Of a DNA stretch of 64,000 bases, positions 47,470-57,710 are shown one piece after another; the first letter of the stretch is position 1; the number at the start of each line of letters is the position of its first letter. The notes below the pieces were generated by a model. The model was not told where the DNA came from. It saw only the letters and a program-made list of their open reading frames with translations, and made no database searches. Source of the stretch: Phyllostachys edulis (Eukaryota > Streptophyta > Magnoliopsida > Poales > Poaceae); assembly GCA_036346405.1 (NCBI GenBank), contig CM070562.1, positions 63,268,195-63,332,194 of the forward strand. The letters run 5' to 3'. A program made the translations under genes and the position numbers.

Positions 47470-49968
47470 ATGAGAATTGTTAAAATTTCAGAAATGAGGA
47501 GGTTTTTGGTTGACTCGAGAAGCTTACCGCAACCGCAACCGCAACCACAAGATCCACAACCAAATGATGAAGATGAACCAAATATGGCTAATGATGAGGT
47601 GGATGTGTTTAATCCGGATGAAATTATGTGTGATCCCGCTGTTAGGAAACAAATAAATGATTACCATCCGGATGTTCAAGACCAAGGGAGAAGAGCATAT
47701 ATTTTGAAGGGTCCAACCCAACCAATTGTGAATTTTCCTCACAAACAATTTGGATGTTTGTGGAGGGCATTTTCAAAAGATTGGTATAAGAAGTATGATT
47801 GGATAGAATATAGCGAGTCTCAAGATGCGGCATATTGTTTCTATTGCTTTCTTTTTAATCCGGGAAATAATCAACGCTTTGGTTCTGAAGTCTTCACCAA
47901 AACCGGGTTTAGTGATTGGAAGCATGCCTACAAAGCATTGCCCGACCATATTGGTGGTGTAAGAAGTGACCACAATAAGGCAAGATTGCATTGTGATGAT
48001 TTTCATAACCAAAGACAAAGTGTGTCAAGTAAGCTCTCTTGTGCAACCAAGGAATCCAAAGAACAATATAAAATCCGTTTGACTTCTTCTTTAGAGTGTA
48101 CAAGATTTCTCATTGGTCAAGGCATGGCTTTTCGTGGCCATGATGAATCTTCTACTTCATTGAACAAGGGTAACTTTTGTGAAATGATAGATTGGTACAA
48201 AGATAAGAATGAAAAAGTGACGCATGCTTTTGACCGTGGCCCAAAAAATTGCAAGATGCTTGCTCCTGAAATTCAAAAGGATCTTTCAAAATGTTGCGCA
48301 CAAGAAGTCACCGATGTGATTATGAGAGAGATTGGTGATAGACAATTCTCCGTACTTATCGATGAGTCGCGCGACATATCCGTCAAACAGCAAATGGCGG
48401 TAATATTGAGGTTAGTAGTGGTTCATTATTCTATTTACCTATTATTCCATTGTTATTCCATACTTCAATTTAACCTTATTGCAATTGTTTTGTTATAGGT
48501 ATGTGAACAATGAAGGGAAGTTTGTGGAACGATTTTTTGCTCTATATCATGTCTATGAGACTACATCGGAGGCACTAAAGGTAGCTCTTGTTGATATTCT
48601 AGATCGTTACAAGTTATCCATTCATAGGCTACGGGGGCAAGGATACGATGGGGCTTCAAATATGAGATGTGAATTTAATGGCTTGCAAAGAAAAATTCTA
48701 GATGAAAACCCTTATGCTTTCTATGTTCATTGCTTTGCCCACCGTTTGCAATTGGTTGTTGTCTCTGTTGCTAGTTGTTGCTTATCCATTCATGATTTCT
48801 TTGAGTATGTCACCTTGATTGTGACTACAACAAGTGTATCTTGCAAGAGGAGGGATGCATTGACGGAAGAACATCATCAAAATATTTTGGATATGCTTGA
48901 GAGGGGTGAGATATTTAGTGGAAGAGGCTTGAATCAACAAACAAGTCTCGCTAGACCCGGGGATACTAGATGGGGTTCACATCATACAACTTTGCTTCAT
49001 TTGGATCAAATGTGGATGTCGGTGTTACATGTGCTTAGTGCGGTAGATGAGGTTGGGCGTGGACCATCTCAAGCGGTGGGTTTGATAGAAAAAATGGAGA
49101 GTTTCAAATTTGCTTTCTTTTTGAAGCTTATGTTAAAGTTGTTTTCCATCACAAATGAGCTCTCACAAGTCTTGCAAAGGAAGGATATAAATATTGTTCA
49201 TGCTATGGAATTAGTTCATGATGTCAAAGCTAGGTTGACCTCCATGAGAGAAAGTGGTTGGGAGGACTTATTTGATGAGGTCCAACAATTTTGTGTTGTC
49301 AAAGGTATTCCGGTGCCAAATATTGATGAACAAATACCAGTTAGGGGTTGTTCGAGGTGTGATGGGAAGACTTACACTAATCTTCATTATTACCGAGTTG
49401 AGGTTTTCTATGTTGCCCTTGACAAGATATGTACTAAGATGAATCATCGCTTTAGTGAAGCATCTACAGAGATATTAGTGTGCTTCTCATGTCTTGATCC
49501 AAAGAATTCTTTTTCCAAGTTTGATGTTGACAAGCTTGCTCGCCTCACTACAATTTATCATGCGGATTTCTCTAGTGGTGATCGTGCAATCATAAGTCAC
49601 CAACTTGAGACTTACATCCATCATGTGAGAAGGCATGTTTCCTTTTCTACTTGTAAAGATATTGAAAGCTTGGCTACAAAGATGGTTGAAACCAGAAATA
49701 TTTGGTTTTTCCATTGGTCTACAAACTCATTGAGTTGGCTTTGTTATTCTTGGTGTCAGCGGCATCGGTTGAAAGGGCTTTTTCGGCAATGAAGATTATC
49801 AAGTCTAAATTGTGCAACAAGATCAATAATGATTGGTTCAATGACTTGATGATATGCTACACCGAGCGGAACATATTTAAACAACTTGATGATGATGTTA
49901 TTGCCCGACGGTTTCAAGCCATGAAGAAAAGGAAAGGACATTTGCCTCGTAGGCCTTTGCCTAATTAG
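47470..49968 (+). pseudogene. hAT1 transposase (TTF-finger/ZMYM1-like), one frameshift
   Basis: Two exons: 47470-48410 and 48499-49968, with an 88-bp intron (GTTAGT...TTATAG) joining in phase; about 800 residues. Start MRIVKISEMRRFLV. A TTF-type zinc finger near residues 75-160 (FGCLWRAFSKDWYKKYDWIE, AYCFYCFLF, SDWKHAYKAL), then DUF4371-type catalytic region (VLIDESRDISVKQQMAVILR; HRLRGQGYDGASNM; FYVHCFAHRLQLVVV; DTRWGSHHTTL) and the hAT C-terminal dimerisation motif (SAASVERAFSAMKIIKS..LCNKINNDWFNDLMICY). The acidic residues expected in the RNase H fold are present. The only break I see is a one-base shift near 49697-49702, just before the dimerisation domain; that domain reads on from 49702. 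I found no other stop. Confidence 0.87.
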
Positions 49969-50300
49969 CACATTATCGGTATGTTTCATTATCTCCGATG
50001 TGAATATATTTTCAAGTTAAAGTTATATGACTTACTAATTCATATTTTTTTTTATCTTGTAGAGTCTCTTACTATCTTTTGGTTGTGCGATTGGATATTT
50101 GGACTTTTATTGTCGACTCGTCGCAACTTTGGTAGTGTCTAGTGAGTTGTTTGTTATCATATCTCGTTTTTATTTTCATCTATGAACTTTTATATGTGTT
50201 ATGTATCGTATCTGTTTTTTTGCTTTAAAACTATTCTGGATTTGCATGATGTGTAATTGTGGCTTGCCCAGGCTTTAAAAAAATTCTGGCTCCTCCACTG

Positions 50301-50762
50301 CTTATCAGTACTCAGTTTTTAGGTGGGATTGAAATTAGCTTCTACTACCGGAAAGCCTTAAGGATTCAAAAACTCTAGGCTCAGTGTTGTGCTAGCAAAA
50401 TGGATCTGATTGGTACTAACTCCACAAACGGGTGAAGCTGCACTTCCTGGACGAACAACACTACAAGGAGAGAAATTTGCTATTGGGGAGAAGTTGTGGT
50501 ATCCGAAATTACCTCTATAACTTGAGTGCCGATCAGAAGGCTCCTCAATCTCTTGGCTACCTTGAGTCAAACGAAGTACCAAGGCATTCACCACAGCAGT
50601 CAGCTGACTCATTTGCTTGCTATACTATTCCATCTGTTGATTGTGCTCCTCTTGACCTTTCCTCATCAGATCCACCCTTCTTTTCACCTCTTCCAACTCC
50701 ACCTTGGTGACATACGGTTGATGCCCTTCTTCTACGAGATCATCCTTCCCATGTTTAGCCAT
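50301..50762 (-). pseudogene. Element D gag, N-terminal fragment
   Basis: ATG at 50762-50760, the first in-frame Met after the PBS, giving a Lys/Glu-rich helix (VTKVELEEVKRRVDLMRK), TAG at 50627-50625 (Gln expected), then MSQLTAVVNALVLRLTQG and a Ser/Asn/Pro linker to the hAT1 insertion. It continues at 46764. Confidence 0.8.
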
Positions 50763-50960
50763 CTCCCAGATTCGCAGATCCAATCAGGGATTTTACTAAG
50801 GAATCAAAGGATGTTCCTCAACCCGATACAGTTTTCTGCTCTTCTTCCATAGTTCCGCCAAATCTACTCAAGAACAGGTCGAGCTCCGGAGTTTCACAGG
50901 GAAACAAGTTCCCAAACCCTTGCTCTTACTGTCCACAGTCAGATTTGGAGCCAAGATCAG

Positions 50961-50973
50961 TGCTCTGATACCA
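50961..50973 (-). other. Primer binding site of element D
   Basis: The minus strand reads TGGTATCAGAGCA, three bases inside the 5' LTR, complementary to initiator Met tRNA. It fixes the orientation and the 5' end of D. Confidence 0.88.
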
Positions 50974-50976
50974 TCT

Positions 50977-51419
50977 TGTCAGGATCTTCAAGACATCGGC
51001 CACTTTCAGTAAGAACAAGAAGAAACAAGGATGAGAAATCACAGAATGGAGATGAGGGCGAGATGTAAGATAGGATGAGACGGCTAGGGTTTTACTTCCA
51101 TATTACATATCAGAATATCCTTACAAGATTCACCGTGAGCTTATATAGTGCTCAGCCAAAGTAACTTAACAAGAGAGAGTTCATTAACGAAAATGCATTA
51201 CAGGTAACAGTGTTCCTTCGCGCCTAACTCCAACAGAGGTTTAAGAATCGAAGTTTGAGGCGTTGGATGGTAGTAACGCTTCGCTTGCTTCATCCTGGCC
51301 GCTCCTTCTGATCCTAATGCTCATAAAGGAATCGACACCGGTAAGTTGCTTCTTCCGACTTCAACTTGAGCTCAGTTTTTCATTTGGGCGCTTCAAACTT
51401 CCTTCTCTACATTCTAACA
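50977..51419 (-). repeat. 5' LTR of element D with promoter
   Basis: 443 bp, co-linear with 4165-4607. TATA box CTATATAAGC (plus 51139-51148). The inner terminal dinucleotide context has changed (CTAACA instead of CTGACA). Confidence 0.92.
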
Positions 51420-51424
51420 GTGTC

Positions 51425-51577
51425 TTCTCTTAGTTCCTAGGTTTGCACGAGAAGGTCGTCTTGTGCAGGAGAGACAACTCATTTCTTCACACGCGCCTCT
51501 CCCCTCCATATCTATCCTCTCGTGTTCGATGAGACACAACCAATAGACAACTTGGTCAACTTATTGAAGATCCATTA
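51425..51577. other. Short pre-insertion flank between D and hAT2
   Basis: Continuation of the DNA at 4159. Only 150 bp; no feature recognised. Confidence 0.5.
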
Positions 51578-53162
51578 GTTCTCAGTAGACCTGGGCATAG
51601 GCTAGGACTTCTGCGGGTCGGCCCACGGCACGGCCGCGCCGCAGTGGAAGCTGCAACACGACCCGAACATCTTTATTAGGGCCGTGCAAGACGCAAGACG
51701 ACACCTAGGGGCGTCTTTGGGCACAACTTCGCCCGACAAGATGACGACGACGACACGCGTTCGTGCTCGGAGGGCCCAAAGCCGGCATGACGCGTTCATG
51801 CTCGAAGCGGCGGCTGTGTGGCGAGGCACGGCAAGCACGCGGCATGCATCTGGCGAGGAGGGCCAGCGGCCTTCTTTGCACCAATGATCCGGCACCATGC
51901 CACCACCTTGTCCTCAGTCGCGCTCGCGCCTCTCCGTCGCCGCCCTCGGCCGCAACGCAAACTCCAATCCCATCCGAACGCAAATGCACACTCCAATCCC
52001 AAATCAAATGCAAAAACTGAATCATTCACAAAATTACAATCACATCCGAACGCAAAAAGCACACAAATTTTTTTTGCTCATCACCACTTCACCAGTTCAC
52101 CACTCCAATGGGGAGGCGTCGGGGTCGGGGACGACGTTGACCGAGGGGCGCATCTAGATCTGGCCTCTAGGGGGCGTCGGCGGGCCGTGAGCTCCAGCCA
52201 AGGAGGTCCATGGTGCTGGCGCGACGTTGGAGATGGACCCGGACTTGGGGCCTGGGTTGTCGGCGCGGAGCAGACGGGGGGCGGTGGCCCATGCGAAGCT
52301 CGCTCTCCTCAGACTCGGAGCTGCCACCGATCCTCCCGGCCTCGAGCCCCCGACGCAGTGCCCAGCAGTTCTGCAACCTCCGCTCCGCCGTCCCCACTCC
52401 CCACCGTGTCCCGCATGGACAAGGCTTCCCTCCTCACCGACGCCGCTAGGAGAGGAGAGGGGAGGGAGGCGGTCGGGGAGTGGAAGAGGCGAAGGCACAT
52501 GGGGAGAGATTTGTTGGGGCCTTGGGGCGATGGAGACCGGAGATGGGAGGGAGGCGGACGGAGAGGGAAGGGGATTGGGGAGGGGAAGTGGAAGAGGCGA
52601 AGGCGCCGGGGTGAGGAGTTGAGACCGAGGAGATCAGGAGAGGGAGCCGGCCGTTGGAGTCGAGGGAGGCGTGGCCACGTGGGGAGAGAGCCGTTGGGGG
52701 CGATGGAGACCGGAGAGGGAGGAGGACAAGAGACGTTGGGCTGCGGCAGTGCTAGTGCAGCGTGGGTTTGGGAGAAGGTCGATGAGACCAGAGAGATAGG
52801 AGAGGATGAGACTTGAGAGACGTGTGGCAATGCGGGTGTAGTGTGGCAATGTGCTTGTGACATTGTGTATCAGCCTTTTCTTTTGCAGTGATAAGATGGT
52901 AGCAGAGAGACGTTGTGGACTTTATGGTTTTTGCAGTTCATACCTCTTCTTCGTGAACTCTTCCTGCAATCCTGCCTATAAATTCTCTCCCCCTCCTCAT
53001 TTGTTCACCGCACCACACAACAATCTTTACTTGTGCTCTCCCTTTGCTCTCTATTTACTCTCTCTTTGCTCTCTAAGTCTTCCAGTATGTTTGGAAAGAA
53101 GAAAAGCAGAGGCGGAGGCGATGAAAGCGCCCTCGCACTCCTAGTCCTCCTCCCTAGAAGAA

Positions 53163-55280
53163 GTGCACGAGCAAGAGATCGATCCTCGCCAACTCTCCCC
53201 GGACATGGGAGACTATGGTATGGATGATCAACATATGGATGGAACAGAGGGCTTTGAGGATGCCGACGTCTCCACCCCGGACGTGTCCACCCCGAACGTC
53301 GGGGCCGATGCAACGGTGCATGCAACGGGTGGAAGCTCCGGCGGCCGACGTGCATGGTGTTGGCTGCATATGGAGTACAACATAGAAATGGAGGACGAGC
53401 GTCAGGTACCTTATGCTACATGTAAATATTGTCATGCTAAATTGTCTGCACGCTCAGGTGGAGGAACATGTCATCTCAAGTGACACGCGTTGCGTGTTTG
53501 AAGAAGATAGAGACTGGGCGGACGGAACGAGGGAATGTCCAGACCCAGCTTAACTTTGGGGCCGATGGTTCGGTAAGTACATAGATGTACAACCCTCAGG
53601 TAGCTAGAGACGAAATTGCTAGATATATAGTTACTGAGGATCTTTCGATTAGGACGGGCGAAAGCTCTAGTTTCGAAAGAATGATCCAGCGTGGTTTTTG
53701 CCCGCAATACCGACACGTAAGTAGGAAAACAATTGCTCAAGACATATTAGAACTCTACCAACGTAAACTGTCAAGTTTGAAAGAAAACTTCCTGAAAGTT
53801 ACCTTTTCTTTTGCTTAAACCTCCGATATATGGACTTCATCCCACCAAAGGGCGGGTTACCTTAGTGTTGTTGCACATTACTTAGATGACGATTATAACT
53901 TGAACAAGCGAGTTATAGGGTTCAGGTCTATCGATGAGGCACACACCGGAGAGGCCATCGCACAACGCGTATTAGAAGTAATTCAAGATTTTAAAATAGA
54001 GAACAAAATTATTGCCATCACTCTTGACAATGCCTCAGCTAACACGACGGCCATGGAGTTCCTCGCACCGCATCTGGAATCCTACACTGGTGGTTCCGTC
54101 CTCCACCAGAGATGCATGTGCCACATCTTGAACCTCATCGTGCAGGCAGGCTTGCAGGTAATGAAACCTAGTCTAGACAACATACGCTATGCTATCCAGT
54201 TCATTACAGTTTCAGGTCCAAGATATGCCCAGTTCAAGGAGTACTGCAAGGCCAACAATAAGAAGCCAAGGAAATTCAACCTGGACATGAAGGTGCGGTG
54301 GAACTCCATGTATACTATGTTGGAGTGGTGCAAGGAGTACGAGTACATCATCACTCTCTTTGTCAATACTAATTCTGGTAAGCAGTTGGTTACTGAAACA
54401 AATTGGCTAGTTGCTGGTCGTTTTCGTGATTTTTTTTGAAAGTATTTTACGATGCAACCACAGTTTTATCTGGTGTTTACTATCCTACTTCTTGCTTAGT
54501 CATCGAGTGGCTTTGGACTATCGCTAACGATTTTAAGGAAAACAGAGATGATGCCCTTCTCAGACCTATTATTGAACCAATGCAGAGAATTTTTTTAAAA
54601 TATTTTCAAGCTATCCCACATCTCTTCTGTTTTGGTACAATTATGGACCCTCAGAGAAAATTAGCAGATCTGAAGGGGGATTACGAGGGAATTGAGGAGG
54701 CATTTGATCTAGATTTTTCTGAGGCTTACACTCACATTCATGATGAGCTTTTTCGAGTTTTCGATTTGTATTATGAAAAGTTTGGTAGTAGAAGTCAATC
54801 GAGAACAAATGCTTCAACAACGCAACGAGGACAACGCAATGTGAGCGCTTCCAATGTCTGGAAGAAGCTGAAAGGCCCGGCATCCAGTTCATCTTCTCGT
54901 GCGCCGACCCGGTCTCAATGGAATCCGAGAGTAGAGATCAACCACTACCTCGACACACCTTTTGCGGACACGAGTTTGACTTGGCGGATGGCAATGATGT
55001 CAACCTCCTCTTGTGGTGGAAGAACCACGAGTATTTATCTGTCTTTGTCACATTTTGCACGAGATGTACTTGTGGTTCGGTGTCATTGTCTCATCGGAAG
55101 CCACTTCGATCGATGGGGAGGATCATCGAGCCAAGGAGGTCGTCTCTCACACCTGAGATGGTTGAGGCACTCACATGCCTCAAAGACTGGGAGAGAGCAG
55201 ATGAACGGACGCAACATCAGCTCAAGGATCTGGAGATCGCAGAGGCGATAGCCGACCTAGAGAATCTCGATGTCAACTAG
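53163..55280 (+). pseudogene. hAT2 transposase (BED finger, Ac-like), broken
   Basis: A BED zinc finger at 53350-53500 (W.HMEY..., CKYCHAKLSARSGGGTCHLK then His) is cut by TGA where Arg (CGA) is expected. The body continues in 53585-53818 and 53900-54439 with TSDIWTS, ITLDNASANTTAM, HQRCMCHILNLIV and VRWNSMYTML, the hAT RNase H-fold signatures. A run of T at about 54430 causes a shift into 54436-55251 (YYPTSCLVIEWLWTIANDF, FGTIMDPQRKLADLKGDY), and another shift near 54960-55110 leads to the dimerisation domain tail (GRIIEPRRSSLTPEMVEALT), with the SSEA core split between frames. A poly(A) signal AATAAA lies at 55403. It is non-functional as it stands. Confidence 0.87.
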
Positions 55281-55819
55281 TCTATCTATGTGTATCAGTG
55301 TATGTAGTTGCTGCACTCTTTTCCTTACCAGGTGTACCCCACACTGGGGGTAAGGTTTTTAACGAGACAGCAAACTCTGTATTTGTACTGTATGAAACAA
55401 TGAATAAATTTTAGTTATTCCCCTGAATATTTTTGTGTTGCTGCCTGTCTCAGGAAACTGAGCTTTTGTTATGTCTAATGTTGATTGTGAAAAAGAACTT
55501 AACAATTTAATATGGCGACACACGACTACAAACAACGCTGGTCAGAATGTAATCATGTGCATACATAATGCCAAAATAAAACATAAAATCTCTAATCAAA
55601 ATATCTCGTTGGTTCAATTTTAATTAGAGACAAAGCATAAAAAATGGTAATAATACATTGTTATTGGGCAACAAAACATTAATTAAAAACAGTGCATAGA
55701 CTTAAACACACTTAAACATAAAAAGGCATTGGAAAATGAAAATTCCTTTGTTAGATCCTGCTTGCTTCCCATCGCGCGCCCATTAAGCATGACCCAAAAC
55801 CATTCCATCGGCTCCAATC

Positions 55820-56070
55820 AATCACAACCGTCGGATCTGATCGGACGGCTGGAAAATCAGCCGATCAAAACCACTCCACCATTCCGAATGTGCGATAGCC
55901 GTTGGATCTGATACGGACGGTCTGATCTAGATGGGGCGTTCGGACGGTCCGAACTTCTCCGCCAACGTGGACCGTCCGATCTAATATGAACGGCTCGATC
56001 TTGATGATACCTCCGGTAGTCCGAACGTTCCAGCGAATGTAGACCGTTGGATCTGATCGGACGGCTGAGG
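55820..56070. repeat. Repeated CCGTTGGATCTGAT.CGGACGG motif in hAT2
   Basis: At least three copies of a near-palindromic motif (starting about 55828, 55898 and 56043) with related ACCGTCCGATC..GAACGG units between, plus the perfect palindrome GTTCGGACGGTCCGAAC at about 55948-55964. These lie in the 3' subterminal part of hAT2 and may be transposase binding sites. Confidence 0.6.
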
Positions 56071-56699
56071 ATGGATCCAACAAAATATAAAAGACCAAAA
56101 ACCTAACCCTAATCTCATTTCTCCCTTCTCCTCCCAATAAAATCGGGAGCTCGGCGGCGACTCCATTAGGGATGTAAGCGTCGTGGCGGCAAGACGCTGT
56201 GAGGCGGCAATGGCTCTGTCGGCAACGGCAGCGAGAGAAGTCTGGCGGCGGCTTGAGGCGGTGTGGCTCCCTGAATCTCGGAGTCGTTAGCCGAGATCAA
56301 CCCAACACGTGCATTAGTGCGTGGAGGTTGACGGCGACGGCGGCGGTCCTCCACGACGACGGCGACGGTGCCCAGGTGAGGTCGTATGTCCTTAGTCCTC
56401 TCCTCCCTAGCCCCTCGGTGGCTCGGTCCACCCTGACCATCCCTCGTTTCCACAGGCGACATCGCGCGGCGGCAACAGCGGGACCGTGCTGGGCGGCCGC
56501 GGCGGCGGCGGCAGGCGGTGGGCTCTGGGCGTGCTTGGGCTCGCCGGAGAGCGATTCGGACGTCTTGCAAGACGGCATGGCGTCTTGGCCGGGCGGGGCG
56601 GCGCGGTCCGACCTATGGTTATCGTGCTCGTCTTGCGTCTTGACACGACGACCGACCTATGCCCAGGTCTAGTTCTTAGTGATATACCCCCCAAAAGAT

Positions 56700-57480
56700 G
56701 GGCACAACTAGCGCTCGGACGTACAATGGGAAGCTTTCCATCGTACGTTCCGACGTAACATATGGGCACAATGTTTGCAACAAAAAAATTCATACATGCA
56801 ACAAATACGCAAACCGATCGGGTATCTTCATTCAAGCGAGGGTGCAGAGAGGAAGAATGAAACAAAGTGATAGGCCAGGGGTAGGGAAAAGAGTCGAGTC
56901 GATCGACTGAGAGAAGCAAAACGAAATTAGGATTTGGCCGAAAAAGATGCAACGTAATATGGTCAAAATCAATAAATTTGCAACATTTTAAACTTACTTA
57001 TGAACCATTTTGATTTCACAAGCACAACATGGTCATGTGATAGGCGCAACAAAAATAATCTGTGCAACAAAAATAAAGGACGTGTGTAATTTTTTTTTCA
57101 ACGGTCGCAATATTTTTTTAACGGTCGCAACATATCAAAGAAGTTCAAAGAAGAAATAATCAAATGGTGAAGGGCTGTAGCTCCAGCTTTTCCGGAGGAT
57201 GATTGGCGCAACAAACTTTTTTAGTACATGGGACACTTGCAACAAATTTTTCAATTAGGCGCAACATTGATGTGATCGCCATGCAACACTAACACCAAAT
57301 TCCTTGTGCAACAAATTCATCCCCACGGTTGCACACAACCAAACACAACAAAAATGCTGCAACAAAACTAACACCCCACTGCAACAAATTTGTAACCTTA
57401 ATTACAACATGATACAACATCACATTGCAACAAATAAAAACACTTAGTGCAACAATTTGGAACTTGCTGCAATAAAACAA
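56700..57480. repeat. Left inverted end with GCAACA motif array
   Basis: The outer 55 bp (GGGCACAACTAGC...CTTTCCATCGTAC) pairs imperfectly with the reverse complement of 63860-63909. Inside, about 16 copies of (T)GCAACA(A) occur on the plus strand up to 57480. I see no transposase. Confidence 0.6.
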
Positions 57481-57565
57481 GAAAATGATACCGGTGGAGG
57501 ATGTCTCTCACACCATCGCTTCATCACCCTATCTTCCTGGTCATCTACCGTGCCCCGCCTCCTCC

Positions 57566-57710
57566 GACCTCGGCAGATCCGGCAAGCTCCACCCGCTCCT
57601 CGGGACAGGACACCTCCGCACGAGAGCTCCGGCCTCGGCAGATCCAGTGAGCCCTACCCGTTCCTCGGGAGGGGACACCTCCGCACGAGAGCTCTAGCTG
57701 CGGCAGATGT
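57566..57710. repeat. 65-bp tandem duplication
   Basis: CGGCAGATCC recurs at 57571 and 57636, and as CGGCAGATGT at 57701, with about 65-bp units between (ACACCTCCGCACGAGAGCTC in each). The period is not a multiple of three, which argues against the overlapping open frames being coding. Confidence 0.75.

Larger units (their letters stand above)
46765..50300 (+). mobile_element. hAT1: Tip100-like hAT transposon
   Basis: 3,536 bp. Left terminus CAGGGGCGGATGTAG; right terminus, reverse-complemented, CAGTGGAGGAGCCAG. The 8-bp target duplication is CTCATCAG (46757-46764) / CTTATCAG (50301-50308), one mismatch. Inserted in gag of element D. It carries a nearly whole transposase gene on the plus strand and a GC-rich 5' region. 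Confidence 0.9.
4165..51419 (-). mobile_element. Element D: Reina-like Ty3/gypsy chromovirus, outermost shell of the nest
   Basis: The two LTRs (3' LTR 4165-4607; 5' LTR 50977-51419) are flanked by a perfect 5-bp duplication, GTGTC (4160-4164 and 51420-51424). These two sequences 47 kb apart are therefore the ends of one insertion. The sense strand is minus, with a Met-initiator-type PBS at 50973-50961 and a polypurine tract at 4622-4608. Its own sequence is only about 5.8 kb; the rest is hAT1 (46765-50300) and the C/B/A/S block (8571 to about 46430). Small size, short LTRs and a chromodomain-like C-terminus point to the Reina lineage. Its gag lacks an estimated 80-100 residues at the C junction. 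Confidence 0.92.
51586..56671 (+). mobile_element. hAT2: Ac/RICESLEEPER-like hAT transposon
   Basis: 5,086 bp with perfect 16-bp terminal inverted repeats, TAGACCTGGGCATAGG, and an 8-bp target duplication, GTTCTCAG (51578-51585) / GTTCTTAG (56672-56679), one mismatch. GC-rich flanks (51586-52850 and 56140-56640) with no credible genes surround a central transposase gene. Confidence 0.92.

Noticed and set aside
51818..52816. 332-codon plus-strand open frame in the left part of hAT2
   Set aside because: GC-rich subterminal region with competing open frames on both strands and no recognisable domain.
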